Shown: positions 43,971 through 54,489 of the stretch, one piece after another
Position numbering within the stretch: position 1 is the first letter of the stretch
How the letters are laid out: each line of letters opens with the position of its first letter
Source of the DNA: Sialis fuliginosa
Lineage: Eukaryota > Arthropoda > Insecta > Megaloptera > Sialidae
DNA: 64,000 nt
Assembly: GCA_961205875.1 (NCBI GenBank)
Contig: OY540822.1
Span: 4,466,501-4,530,500, forward strand
Direction: 5' to 3'
The notes under the pieces: generated by a model
Database searches by the model: none
Seen by the model: only the letters and a program-made list of their open reading frames with translations
What the model was told of the DNA's origin: nothing
Position numbers and translations under genes: made by a program

Positions 43971-44081
43971 CTCATTTTCTTGTTTGTAGAATTTCGAATA
44001 TTCACCATAGGTTTCAATATCCGGAACACAATCGATGTTTTCTATTTCTTCTTTTATATCTTCCTGTTTAACGTGAAACAT
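43971..44081 (-). CDS. C2H2 zinc-finger protein 1, exon 1
   Basis: ATG at 44081 gives MFHVKQEDIKEEIE and an acidic stretch ending KQENE, 37 codons. A consensus donor GAG|GTAAGT follows on the minus strand. Exon length and phase match exon 1 of the neighbouring paralogue (47236-47346), which supports the start. The leader is rich in lysine-glutamate pairs. Confidence 0.8.
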
Positions 44082-44250
44082 TTTAACGGAGTAACTTAAC
44101 AAACGTAATATTATTATACAATACAAACGATAAAATCTACAATATGAATGTACCGCGCATGCGCGTTCTCTCCATTATGTGACTGCTTGTGTAAACTAAA
44201 GCAGTGATACTCAAGGTTTTTAAATCGTTACATTTCATTTTTAATTTGTC
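44082..44250 (-). promoter_or_regulatory. Probable promoter/5' region of zinc-finger gene 1 (inverted duplicate)
   Basis: Read on the minus strand, TTGAGTATCACTGCT, TTACACAAGCAG and GCGCATGCGCGG precede the ATG by about 60-140 bp. The same order (TTGAGTATCACTGCT, TTCACACAAGCAG, ACATACGCGG) precedes the paralogue at 47003-47076. Such conservation in non-coding DNA suggests a shared promoter carried along in the duplication. GCGCATGCGC is an NRF-1-like palindrome, noted only as a resemblance. No TATA box was fixed. Confidence 0.55.
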
Positions 44251-44670
44251 CGATTGATTTTACTTTAATGTTCCGAAGGAAATGGAAGTTTTGTCATATC
44301 GTCAAGAAAACTTTAAACTGGAGATTACGAGTACATGACGTCACAATTGTCAAAACTCACGTAAGGTACTGGCATCAGTCAGTATTCTTACTTAATTAAA
44401 TGTACTTAATTAGAAATATTTTGTTGATATTTAATTACTGCCATTACTGAATCATAATTTATATACACTTAACTGTAAAACAACTTAATTTGATGACATT
44501 TCGCCAATGGGTGTCAAATGGAGGACATTTAAACTAATTATTAGTGCAATTTATTTATTAATTATTATATTATCATAGAAATTGCTTTACATTGTTTCAA
44601 ATTTGACGATTCTTTCTTTTCTATAAATATATTTTTTGTGAGCAATAACTCTGAACTGGAAACGCTAATA
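44251..44670. other. Spacer between divergent zinc-finger genes, no gene
   Basis: AT-rich, with no repeat pair recognised before the MITE at 44671. Confidence 0.4.
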
Positions 44671-45952
44671 CAGTCGGGTCTCGTTTATTGTAACGCTCGT
44701 TTATTTTCAACGCTCGTTTATCGTAAATGCCGACATTCGTTTATTGTAAATTTTTTCTCCTCCTTCACCTCCCACCATTCTCTAAATACCAAGGTCTACA
44801 TACATATAGGGTTGCCAGAAGCTCAAGATGAAAAAAGAGAACTAGTTCATTAAAAAAGAGGACAAAAAGAGGACAAATTGAAAAAATCAAAAAAATTATA
44901 TTGTGGTTTACGGAAATCGATAAAATTGGTCAAATATATAAACATATTATATTTTTATTAAATAAATCTTTATTTTTCTGATTTTAAATACTTTACATAT
45001 TCAATTGTTAAACACATTTTGAAGTTATTTTATTTATTATTTATTATGTTATCTATAAAACCCTGTGTCCACGATACAAGAACTTGATACTAAATTTCGG
45101 ACCAAGTTATTGGATCATGGCTTAACTTACAGTTACAAATTTATAATCTTACTTTATTATTTAAAATAATATTTAAATTAATAAAATTAAATTGTTTTAA
45201 AATTTTCCACAATAAATGTAATGTATTCACTATTCACCAAAATCCAAAAATTATAGTACATAATAGTACCTACATATGACATTCAAATTGGAATTCGTCT
45301 ACAATTGAATTTGTATCACGACATTTATGACCTGATATTAGTTAGTAAATACAGTTTAGGTACCTTGAAGTTTTATAAGTACAAAAATTTAAATTAAAAT
45401 ATGCCCAATTAAAAAAAGAGAACAAAAGAGGACATTTCAATATAAAAAAAGAAAAAGAAAGATCCAAGCTAAAAAAGAGAACATGTTCTCTTTAAAAGAG
45501 ACATTCTGGCAACCCTACATACATAGTCTCTATAGCTCCTTGACCAATCAGCGTTGGCGCGGGATTTCAAGTCACCACGAAGATGTATTCAAATGTTTAA
45601 CATCACTGAACGTATTGCCAACTTAAGAATAGTAAAAATGACACTTCCCGAATAGATAAAATTGTCTGTGATAGCTTTTTCATGATTTTGCAATGTCGAA
45701 TTTGTACTTCTTTGATTGTATATGTTGTTAAAATATCAAAAAATACGAAGACAAGAATAAATAAAGGATTTCTTGTATTTGATATTCTATTATACATTTA
45801 TAACATTTGAATACATCTTCGTGGTGATGTCAATTCCCGCGCCAACGCTGATTGGTCAAGGATCTACACATAACTTGGTGGGAGCCCCTCTCGACTTAAC
45901 ATAAACGCGAGTCATATGATTCAGAAGGTTTAAAATAAATGAGTCCCGACTG
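44671..45952. mobile_element. Pogo-like MITE (CAGTCGGG ends, TA target)
   Basis: The ends read CAGTCGGGTCTCGTTTAT and, inverted, CAGTCGGGACTCATTTAT, with TA on each side (44669-44670, 45953-45954). The left end has four blocks of the form CTCGTTTATTGTAACG in a row, a probable binding array. A second inverted pair with arms of about 60 bp (45539-45600 and 45802-45862, containing CAATCAGCGTTGGCGCGGG) lies in the right half. A hAT-type MITE is inserted in the left half. No protein. Confidence 0.85.
44807..45517. mobile_element. hAT-type MITE nested in the pogo-like MITE
   Basis: 711 bp with inverted ends TAGGGTTGCCAGAA and a perfect 8-bp target duplication CATACATA (44799-44806, 45518-45525). 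AAAAAAGAGAAC/GTTCTCTTTT blocks are repeated near both ends. The interior is AT-rich and non-coding. Confidence 0.95.
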
Positions 45953-45954
45953 TA

Positions 45955-46600
45955 CTGAAAAATACGTTAGTTAATTACCTATGAAACTGACTCATTGTGG
46001 TTGCTCTAGTTACGTTACTTTGGAAGTTATGAGATAATCTTTGTTTGTAAATACTACTCTGAAGGAAGTTTTTAAACATCCTGTAACTCAGAGGGTGTTG
46101 AAGATAGACCCCACCTTCCCGTACAATTTTTTACTCACAATGAGTCAAGGAATCAGCTCTTAAAATATCTGTATCCCAAACCGGACCACCCTGTATATTA
46201 GATTCTATTTAAATAAAAATAATCAATTATTAATTTAACGTGATTTATGTTTATTTTTTAACGAAAAGTGTTAAACTGAGTAACTGTTGTCTGATAAGTT
46301 TTTCTGTAAGCAGTTCAATTTTCGAAATATAAATTAGTAACGTTTTTTTTTTAACTGATTAAGGACCTTTAATCAGTGTAAATATTACTATAATGATTTA
46401 ATTTAAAAAAAAAAACATAGAATAGACAAGTATTTTTATAATATTGAATTCGTATGTTGATTTCTTACAAACCTATGTAATATGTACCTAGTTATAAGAA
46501 TATATTTATTAGGAATAGTTATAAGTTATATTACAATTACAAAATGTGTACACAAATAATTACATCAATAAACTTTCTACTGAAAAAACGGAGAAACTGG
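45955..46600. other. No gene; possible mariner-like MITE end
   Basis: GGACCACCCTGTATA at 46182-46196 resembles a TA-flanked MITE terminus; its partner was not found. The remainder is AT-rich. Confidence 0.35.
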
Positions 46601-46735
46601 AACTGTTAGGCTCCTGATAAAGACTTATTGTGAAGTCGAAACATGTGTCGAGTGACATTGTTTTATTGTGGTTAAGGTTTAGTTTAAGTCAATAAATTTT
46701 ATATAATTTATTTTTAGTTATTTTTTTCACAAGTA
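46601..46735 (+). ncRNA. Decayed hammerhead motif in a Penelope-type terminal fragment
   Basis: The + strand reads GCTC, CTGATAA, A, GACTT-ATTGTG-AAGTC, GAAA, CATGTGTC, GAGT. This matches the motif at 18341-18390 base for base in most places and continues into the same flank (ACATTGTTTTATTGTGG). The invariant CTGATGA has become CTGATAA, which should abolish cleavage. No protein part of the element is present. Confidence 0.65.
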
Positions 46736-46798
46736 GATTAATTAATAAAGTATTGCATCAATTTACTCAATCCCAAAAGGGAAGGAGTACTCCGGTTC

Positions 46799-46815
46799 GA
46801 CCCCCCCCCCCCCCT
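46799..46815. repeat. Poly-C tract
   Basis: A run of about 14 C follows CGGTTCGA. The surrounding sequence is AT-rich, and no gene is supported between 46736 and 46985. Confidence 0.8.
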
Positions 46816-46984
46816 TTCCTTCCTTTCTGTCTGCGGACACCCATGTCCATATCCATCTTTGGAGGTATAATATTGTAAAAATAGATAAAAATACTAAAAT
46901 TAAAATAAACATAATTAAGTGTTGTTATTTCACTTATCCTGCACCAAATTTTTAAAGAATAATTAAATATTAATATAAAACAAA

Positions 46985-47235
46985 TGAAACGATATAAAAA
47001 TGTTGAGTATCACTGCTCTATACAGTTCACACAAGCAGCCATAGAACGGTGGGCAGTACATACGCGGAATAAGTATTAATTGTGTCATAAAATATATTAT
47101 TTTATATTAAACATATAATTATTACATGATTGTGTCATATATTTATATAGATTAATATATGATTGAATGGTTATTTATGTTTTGTGTGCTATTATAATTA
47201 TAAACAAGTTTGTATTGTAATATTACTGTGTTGAA
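46985..47235 (+). promoter_or_regulatory. Probable promoter/5' region of zinc-finger gene 2 (inverted duplicate)
   Basis: Carries TTGAGTATCACTGCT, TTCACACAAGCAG and ACATACGCGG in the same order and strand sense as the minus-strand 5' region of gene 1. It lies about 160-230 bp upstream of the ATG because of an AT-rich insertion (47085-47215) not seen in gene 1. Confidence 0.5.
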
Positions 47236-47346
47236 ATGTTTCACGTTAAACAGGAATTTATAAAAGAAGAAATAGAATACGTCGAATGTCTACAGGATAT
47301 TGAAACCTATGATGAATATTCCAAACACTACAAACTGGAATATGAG
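47236..47346 (+). CDS. C2H2 zinc-finger protein 2, exon 1
   Basis: ATG at 47236 gives MFHVKQEFIKEEIEYVE, ending YKLEYE, 37 codons. The donor GAG|GTAAGA follows. Length, phase and sequence match exon 1 of gene 1, and the first bases of the two introns also share CAGGTTAGGTTGCAT. Confidence 0.8.
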
Positions 47347-47737
47347 GTAAGAAATACAAAGTTAGAATTGAATCACATATATACGTAAATACAGGTTAGG
47401 TTGCATATAGTTTGACAAATGCTCAAATGGAAAACAGAGGTTCCGAAACAATAAAATTGTTTTATAAACTGTAATATAATTACATTATTTATAATAATAT
47501 AGTTAACGTTACATTTTTAGGTATTTTTGAGATTAAACTTATTAACATGATTATAATTTATTAAAATATTAAAATTTAAAACTTGGTAAAAATAAAGAAA
47601 AAAAAAGTAATTTTTCGCTTATAATTTAGAAACGAAGTGCAATTGAAGAATGAGTTTCAAACAAAAGTTTTAGTAACTAATATTTTACAGAAAAAAGTAC
47701 CAAACCATTTTTCGTTTATTGCACTTCGATACCAGAG

Positions 47738-49580
47738 CACTATGGGCCAGGAGACCCTGTTCTATGGCCAAAAGTCCAGAAGTTATCCGTTTTGATTAAA
47801 ATTCATTTTATAAGGTTTTTTTTGGACGCTGATTTCAAATTTTTAATAAAAATTAAAAAATTCAAAATGGCGGAACCAATATGGCGACTAATATATTTCA
47901 AAAGTTCTCCAATTTAATTAAAATTTATTTTGTAAGGTTTTATTGGGACGCTAATTTCAAATTTTTGATGAAAATTTAAAAATTCAAAATGGCGGATCCA
48001 ATATGGCGACCAAGATATTTCAAAAGTTATCCGATTTTAATAAAATTCATTTTATAAGGTTATATTGGGACGCTGATTTCAATTTTTTTATAAAATTTAA
48101 AAATTCAAAATGGCGGATCCAATATGGCGACCAAGATATTTCAAAAGTTATCCAATTTAAATAAAATTAATTTTATAAGGGTAAGCACGCGGTGTAAAAA
48201 AATAAGAATCTAAATACAAGTAATCTCCTTACAACAATCCATAACAAAGTTTCGCTGTAACACTATGAATGAAACTAATTGCAACCCTTCATCCGTGACA
48301 AGGGATGAAATATTAAATTTTTTTTTATTACCTATAAATAATTGTAAATATCTTGGATCTTAGTTAAAAATTGCATAAACCCACCCCCTGACTACCCCGG
48401 CTATTAGGGGTTGAATGTCCATTTTTTTTTATTGAAGACTATTTTGTCCAAATTCACCTGTATAACTAAAGAAACTATGCAGATAAACATATCAAAAACC
48501 CACCCTCGTCCACCTTTTACGCTATTAGGGGTTGAAATTTTTATTTTAATTGAATATTATTTTGTCCGAATTTACCTTAACATCGTAAAAAAATATGTAA
48601 ATAAATATATCATAATTTTGAAAATTAAACACCAATAACCCCCCCCCCCCTTTCCCATCTCTTAGGGGTTGAATTTTCGAAAATGCTATTTGTCTTGTAC
48701 AATATGTGTGCAATGTTTCATTCGAGTGAATACAAACAAATTTTTTTCGACAACTTTTCCACCCCCTTGCACCCGTTTAATTTTGGGAAATACTTATGTA
48801 AATACTAGTTTCATTATTTGTATTGTAGAGTATTCATTTTAAGTTTCAAGTAAATCCAACCAAAAAATATTTTCCCATACAAAATTTTACACCCCTTTTT
48901 ACCCCCGTAGGGGTTGAATTTAGAAAAATATTTTCTTAATGGGTGCTTAGATCATAAAAGGAAGACACCCCTCAAATTTCACGGTCCAGAGAAAGTTTGT
49001 ACACTCGTAGTACTATATTCGTTTATACAATGTGAAATAAATATGTACATTGTACGTATCTTTCTTCTACGTTTAGAAGAGTTTCACAGTCAAGCAAATG
49101 AAAACGGGCAAAAAGGGGCAGATCTAGGCTGAAGTGCACATCCTAGAGAAGACATTCGTGGGTCTCATTACTTAATACAAGGCGGTATCTTTCGGTATTC
49201 GCAATCGGCAGCAGGTGCTTTGCTGAAAAATCTTGTTTTTTTATACTAAAAATGTGGTTTTACTTCAGTAAAACTGAAAATAACGCATTCATATGACATT
49301 TAAAATAATTTTTGAACTTCCACGAATGAAATAATCCAAATATACGGCTTGAAATTTATGACTTTACAATAAATATTACATTTTACAAGCGACAGTAACA
49401 TAATTTTTTTTTATACATTTTTCAACTTTGCGCCCCTGTCATTTGAACAGGAATTGATTAATCAACATGTAATTGCCATCATAACTACTTCAATTAATAC
49501 CGAATGCAGTGGTCTAATTCGTTTTCTCAAATTCAAAAGTAGACTTTTGGCCACAGAACAGGGTCTCCTGGCCCATAGTG
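47738..49580. mobile_element. 1.84 kb inverted-repeat element in intron 1 of zinc-finger gene 2 (CACTA-like ends)
   Basis: The ends read CACTATGGGCCAGGAGACCC and its reverse complement, with inverted similarity of about 40 bp. Both sides have CAGAG (47733-47737, 49581-49585), a 5-bp target duplication. CACTA...TAGTG ends suggest the CACTA group, but that group usually makes 2-4-bp duplications, so the superfamily is left open. A 121-122-bp tandem repeat fills the left third. No transposase. Confidence 0.8.
47787..48185. repeat. 121-122-bp tandem repeat, about 3.3 units
   Basis: TTCAAAATGGCGGA starts at 47861, 47983 and 48104. Each unit also has ACCAATATGGCGAC-type and AAAAGTTATCC blocks. It lies within the element at 47738-49580. 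Confidence 0.9.
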
Positions 49581-49792
49581 CAGAGGGGTAAAAAAAATAA
49601 AGCTAATTAAATAGGGGGAGGGGGATAAACATCATTAATTAATATGTGTTAAGTATGTAACATTAATAAAATAATTTAGTTTTAAAAAGAGCAGCTGACC
49701 AAAAGTTAGTTTTATAATCTTTTTAGCATTATCTGTAAAACATTACATCAAATTCAATTTATTACTGTTACTGAGTTACGTTTGTTTTTCAG

Positions 49793-50833
49793 GAAGAGTT
49801 GGTTGTTAAAGAAGAAAACGTACCAGAAACTAGAAACGAACAACAAGAAAACGAAGATCCTTTAAAAACAAATTGTGATAGTAAAATAGTGATCGGTTTT
49901 CAAAGAGACTTAGTTATTAAAGATGAAAATGTACCAGAAATTAAAAACGAACAAGTAGAGAATGAAGATCTTATTATTACTACATATTATAATAATGAAA
50001 TAATTAACAACGAGTTCAGTTTAACTAAACAACGTTCTCATAAAACTGGTGTAAAATTAGAAAAACATAAATGTGATCAATGCAAGTATAGTAGTAAAAA
50101 GAAACAAAATTTGTTAACACATAAATTAACACATACTAATAAAAGACCTTTTAAATGTGACCGATGTGCATATAGCGGTAAACATAAATCAAATTTATTA
50201 GCACATAAATTAACACATTCTAATGAAAGACCCTTTAAATGCGACGGATGTGAATATAGCTGTAAACAAAAGCATGATTTATTAAAGCATAAATTTATAC
50301 GACATTCTAATGAAAGACCTTTTAAATGCAACCGATGTGAATATAGCGGTAAACTTAAATCAAATTTATTAAAACATAAATTAAAACATTCTAATGAAAA
50401 ACCATTTAAGTGCAACCATTGTGAATATAGTTGTAAACAAAAGTCACATTTATTTAATCATAATTTAAAACATACTAACAAAAGACCTTTTAAATGTGAC
50501 AGTTGCGATTACAAATCTAAAACGAGAACTCTTTTAGCAAGGCATAAATTAACACATACTAATGAAAGACCTTTTAAATGCGACCGATGTGAGTATAGCT
50601 GTAGACAAAAAGCAAATTTATTAACCCATAGACTGCAACATACTAAAGAAAGACCTTTTAAATGCGACCAATGTGAATATAGTAGTAAACTGAAACAACA
50701 TTTATCAACACATAAATTAAGACATACTAATGAAAAACCTTTAAAATGCGATCAATGTGAACATAGTTGTAAACATAAAAATTCCTTAGTAAGACATAAA
50801 TTATTAATACATACCAATAAACGGCCATTATAA
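49793..50833 (+). CDS. C2H2 zinc-finger protein 2, exon 2 (nine fingers, tenth cut off by a stop)
   Basis: The acceptor TTTTTCAG precedes 49793; exon 2 opens E-E-L-VVKEEN in phase 0 with exon 1. The acidic leader is duplicated: VVKEENVPETRNEQ is followed by a second copy, VIKDENVPEIKNEQ, absent from gene 1. Nine C2H2 fingers follow with H-T-N-E-R-P-F-K linkers. The protein would be about 383 aa. The stop sits in the linker after finger 9, where the usual F-K codons read as L-stop. Just past it the frame goes on with CDQCEYS, the start of another finger, which soon ends. So the gene was recently shortened or the finger array was already decaying. Likely nuclear DNA-binding protein; targets unknown. 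Fingers differ from gene 1 in their helix residues, so specificity should differ. Confidence 0.85.
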   Translation, partial: EELVVKEENVPETRNEQQENEDPLKTNCDSKIVIGFQRDLVIKDENVPEIKNEQVENEDLIITTYYNNEIINNEFSLTKQRSHKTGVKLEKHKCDQCKYSSKKKQNLLTHKLTHTNKRPFKCDRCAYSGKHKSNLLAHKLTHSNERPFKCDGCEYSCKQKHDLLKHKFIRHSNERPFKCNRCEYSGKLKSNLLKHKLKHSNEKPFKCNHCEYSCKQKSHLFNHNLKHTNKRPFKCDSCDYKSKTRTLLARHKLTHTNERPFKCDRCEYSCRQKANLLTHRLQHTKERPFKCDQCEYSSKLKQHLSTHKLRHTNEKPLKCDQCEHSCKHKNSLVRHKLLIHTNKRPL

Positions 50834-51166
50834 TGTGACCAATGTGAATACAGCAAAATAACATTGTATTTTAGTTAAACGCACAGAACATATAATAATA
50901 TAGAAGTAGCATAAGCACGGCAACTTGTGTCACCAAAATTCGATATGAGACGTGCGGGCGGAAACGCACGGTCATTCGCAAAATGTTAAAAGTTGAGATA
51001 GTATTAAGTTGTAAATAATTTCGATTCTTATATTATAAAAGACTTTATTAATTTCTTTAAAATGATTAAATTACAATAAATTTAAATACATATAAATTTG
51101 AACATATCACATTATCACCTGAATATTTGTTTGTTACAAGTTTGTTGAAAGTTATGAAGTATATTA
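50834..51166 (+). other. 3' flank of zinc-finger gene 2
   Basis: Starts with a remnant of a tenth finger. AATAAA at 51075-51080 is a poly(A) signal candidate. No other gene. Confidence 0.4.
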
Positions 51167-51174
51167 CTTTTAGG

Positions 51175-51475
51175 CAGGGCTTCGAACCGTTATTTTTTTC
51201 GTTTCGGTTTTCGTTTCGGTTCGGTTCCGGTTTTCGTTCCGAAAAAAATAACGGTTTTTCCGGTTTTTTTTTGTCTACCATAATTTAGAACATTTTATGA
51301 TACTATCAAGTCCGAGCGACAATTGAAATGGGAAATAAGCTATGTAAACGCATGTAATTTAACATGTACAGAATCGTAAAAACCGATATTTTTATTTCGG
51401 TTCTGTTCCGGTTTTCGTTCCGGCAAAAAATAACGGTTTTTCCGGTTTTCGGTTCAGTTCCGGTTCGAAGCCCTG
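51175..51475. mobile_element. 301-bp hAT-type MITE
   Basis: Inverted ends CAGGGCTTCGAACCG, perfect 8-bp target duplication CTTTTAGG (51167-51174, 51476-51483). The ends are packed with CGGTTTTCG/GGTTCCGG blocks. Non-coding. Confidence 0.95.
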
Positions 51476-51689
51476 CTTTTAGGTGTGATTTGAATAGTGA
51501 AAATTGTTTTTTTGTTAATTAAAAATTAATTATTACAAACTATTATTTCTGTTTATCTCAATATTTAATTTCAAAAGTGGACTTACAAATATTGTAACAA
51601 ACAAATATTCAGGTAGCAACAAAGTTTTGACTAAAAATAAATAAAATAAAAACTAAACAAATTCTTTATTTTTCTATTGTCCTTTAAAT

Positions 51690-53130
51690 AAAGTTATTTT
51701 ATTCAGCATATGGCGCTTGTTATCTTTAATATTAAATTTTTTACCTAAGTAATGTAGCCTTGTGTCAATGTATTTTTCGGCCACAGCTTTAATAAGGTGT
51801 ATCGTATGATTTTCTCGGAACTGATCTTGTGCATGATTTTCCAACGAAGAAAATATATCAGTTCCCAGAAACGATTTTAATATTTTTGATGTGAAAATTT
51901 TTTTCTTACTTTAGGTGATACACCTCCACTTACATTACAAGTTTTTTTTAATATATCCTCAGTTTTCCTACATATTTTTATAACTGATTCTGACGGGTAC
52001 ATCAAACCACCCTTGTTTTTGAATGCTGTAAAATTGTACTGAAAACTATTATGTGCATTGGCACAAAGAACATCCGCACAAGGTCTACATTTAATTTTTT
52101 TTAAGATGCTGGATACAACGTATCCAGCTATATAACACACAATTTGATTATTTAATTCAGTAAGTTCTAATGAATGAAACTTAACATACTTATTAAACAC
52201 CGAAAAATATTAAATACGTGTTTTTTTGTTTCGGCTAAATACGCTTTTTAGGGGTAGAAATCACCCCTCAACCACTGGAGGTGGAAACAGTTATGGCTAA
52301 TTATTTCTGAAACGATACATTTTCTGAAAAAAGTGCTTAGGACCAAAGTTGTAGAGTTCAAAGTGATGCACTTGATGGCGACCTTGAGGTCGATTTTCAA
52401 GGTGAATGAAACATGAAATGATTTTCAAATGACCTTGAAAATCGACCTCAAGGTCGCCATCAAGTGCATCACTTTGAACTCTACAACTTTGGTCCTAAGC
52501 ACTTTCTTCAGAAAATGTATCGTTTCAGAAATAATTAGCCATAACTGTTTCCACCTCCAGTTGTTGAGGGGTGATTTCTACCCCTAAAAAGCGTATTTAG
52601 CCGAAACAAAAAAACACTTATTTAATATTTTTCTGTGTTTAATAAGTATGTTAAGTTTCATTCAAATCGGTGAGTTACAGTTGGGTAGTGTTACTTGTTA
52701 GAGAGCAAAACCTAACTGCTGTTATTTATTTTTTCAAGCGATGAAACGCAATTCAGTAAAGTAATGCTCTCTAGAGGTATGGCGTTTCCTGTGAATGATT
52801 TACTTAATTCTATATGACCTAACAGCTTTCTATATATTCCCTTAAATTGGTGAGCTGTAGGATTGTTGTTGCACCCACCATTCAATCGTATATTGCCAAA
52901 AAACAATTCTAAATGATCCTGGCTAGTTTTGTACAATGGAAAATAAATTAAAACTTTTTCTTCTATCACTAACTTTTAAACAATAATTTAGTGCTTTCTA
53001 TGCAAGCAATAAATCCAAGAAAACCCATTTTTGTTCTGCTATTTATAATATATTTGCCATCAACCATCTTAAGAGTTTTTAAGTAATTTGATGAACAATT
53101 TTAAGATGTTATAACCTGTTCAGAATTTGC
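51690..53130 (-). pseudogene. P-element-type transposase, C-terminal half (decayed)
   Basis: Read downward, about 53110-53000 gives KMVDGKYIINSRTKMGFLGF. Then 52969-52712 gives LYKTSQDHLELFFGNIRLNG and GGCNNNPTAHQFKGIYRKLL, the P-transposase block with its catalytic glutamate region. After a foldback insertion, 52160-51877 gives YIAGYVVSSILKKIKC and GGLMYPSESVIKIC. Further C-terminal pieces (HAQDQFREN, KKFNIKDNKRHMLNK) follow to about 51690 in another frame. It is more THAP9-like in these blocks than the copy at 19590, so it is a different P family. Stops are present; no function. Confidence 0.8.
52172..52662. mobile_element. Foldback/palindromic element of about 490 bp inside P-element relic
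   Basis: Two arms of about 240 bp meet near 52417. The inner part has GCACTTGATGGCGACCTTGA with its reverse complement across a short loop, the outer part TGAATGAAACTTAACATAC with its reverse complement. The few mismatches include CAACCACTGG versus CCAGTTGTTG. It splits the P coding block between LEKINNSS and LELTELNNQ. Target duplication not resolved. Confidence 0.8.
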
Positions 53131-54059
53131 CTCACCGATAGGTTTCTTATAGCCATACTGGCTTTGGCTTCTTGAATTTTAGAGGTCAAATATGTTATTA
53201 ATAATTCTTAAAAAGTTACTGGTTGCTGCAACATTTTGAAATTGTTTTAAATTTAAATCATTTGCAGCAAAAAGTAAAAATACAATACTTTTTTAATATA
53301 ACATTTTTTTCCCTGATTTTTTACCGTTTTGTTATAAAGTTATTTAATTTTAAAAAACGTAATTTTAACATGGAAGATATAGCGAATTAGTTCGATCGGC
53401 GCTTTCTATTGAAGATTTTATCTGTTTATTAGAAGATTATTGAATAAATTTAGTTTTTTTCGATAAAAGTATTATTTTTTAATCATTTAAAAAAATTTTT
53501 AAATTTTTTCACCGTTTCGTTAATGTTTAATTTACATTTGTTTGCAATAATTGGCAATAATTAGAATAAAATTTAATGTCGTAAGTATATAATTGGCAAC
53601 ATCGTAACGGTTATATAACCAATAACAAGTAGGTTGGCTTTGATTGGTTCGAATATACAGTAGTAGCGGGAAATACAAACTATCTCGTAGATTTAAATTT
53701 TCATCACCCAAATGTAGTTTATTTATATATTAAACTACATTCGATCAATTAATAGCGGTTCATATAATGTAATAATTATTATTATTACTTTCTACTGATT
53801 ATACAATATAATTGAATAATTTAATGTTTTATGCCTTCAAAAAATTAACATATCTGCTTTTTCAATAATTACAAAAAAGTATTCAGTATAAAAGGAATAA
53901 GGATAGGTTAATTAAAATAAAACAGCCAAGTACATGATAATGTTCCGTAACCTTTCAAATTTTTTTTTCAAAAATCTAATTTTTTATGTTTTTGGGTTAT
54001 CAACCTACGTCCATATACCAAATTGCATCTTAATAGGGTCGATCCAGACTATCGAGGTG
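53131..54059. other. No gene recognised
   Basis: AT-rich. One short perfect hairpin, AATGTAGTTTA...TAAACTACATT (53711-53741), is the only structure noted. Confidence 0.4.
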
Positions 54060-54065
54060 TTGCTT

Positions 54066-54180
54066 CAATCAAATCTTATGATATTTACATTGACGAACCG
54101 GCCTCGCTCCAACCAAATCTTATGATATTTACATTAACGAGCCGATCTCGGTCCATCAAATCTTATGATATTTATAGTAT
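54066..54180. repeat. 43-44-bp tandem repeat, about 2.6 units
   Basis: AAATCTTATGATATTTA starts at 54071, 54115 and 54158. The spacer (GACGAACCGGCCTCGCTCC) is less conserved. Confidence 0.85.
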
Positions 54181-54489
54181 TGTACAAGTTTAGATCACAC
54201 TTTACTCGGTGATCAGTACTAGAATGATCGAAGACGAACTGAAGTTCTTATTCACATTATGGGTACAATCCATCCTAGGTTCGATCACGCTCAGGTAAAA
54301 TATTCATAGATACTATGGGTCATTCTACTTTTTACTGCAGGTTTTTGGCACTAGTAGTAACAGGTTTCAAAAAATTATTGGTTAAAGATAAATGAAGTTA
54401 TTTCATTGTATGTATGCGTAATTATACCTAAACAATTGCAATACACTGCCAGCAGCGAATTTTGTACATATATTTTTCTGGAAATAAAG

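Noticed and set aside
50077..50415. Minus-strand 112-codon frame with repeated NLCFNK-type units
   Set aside because: Antisense of the tandem zinc fingers; its periodicity is that of the fingers.
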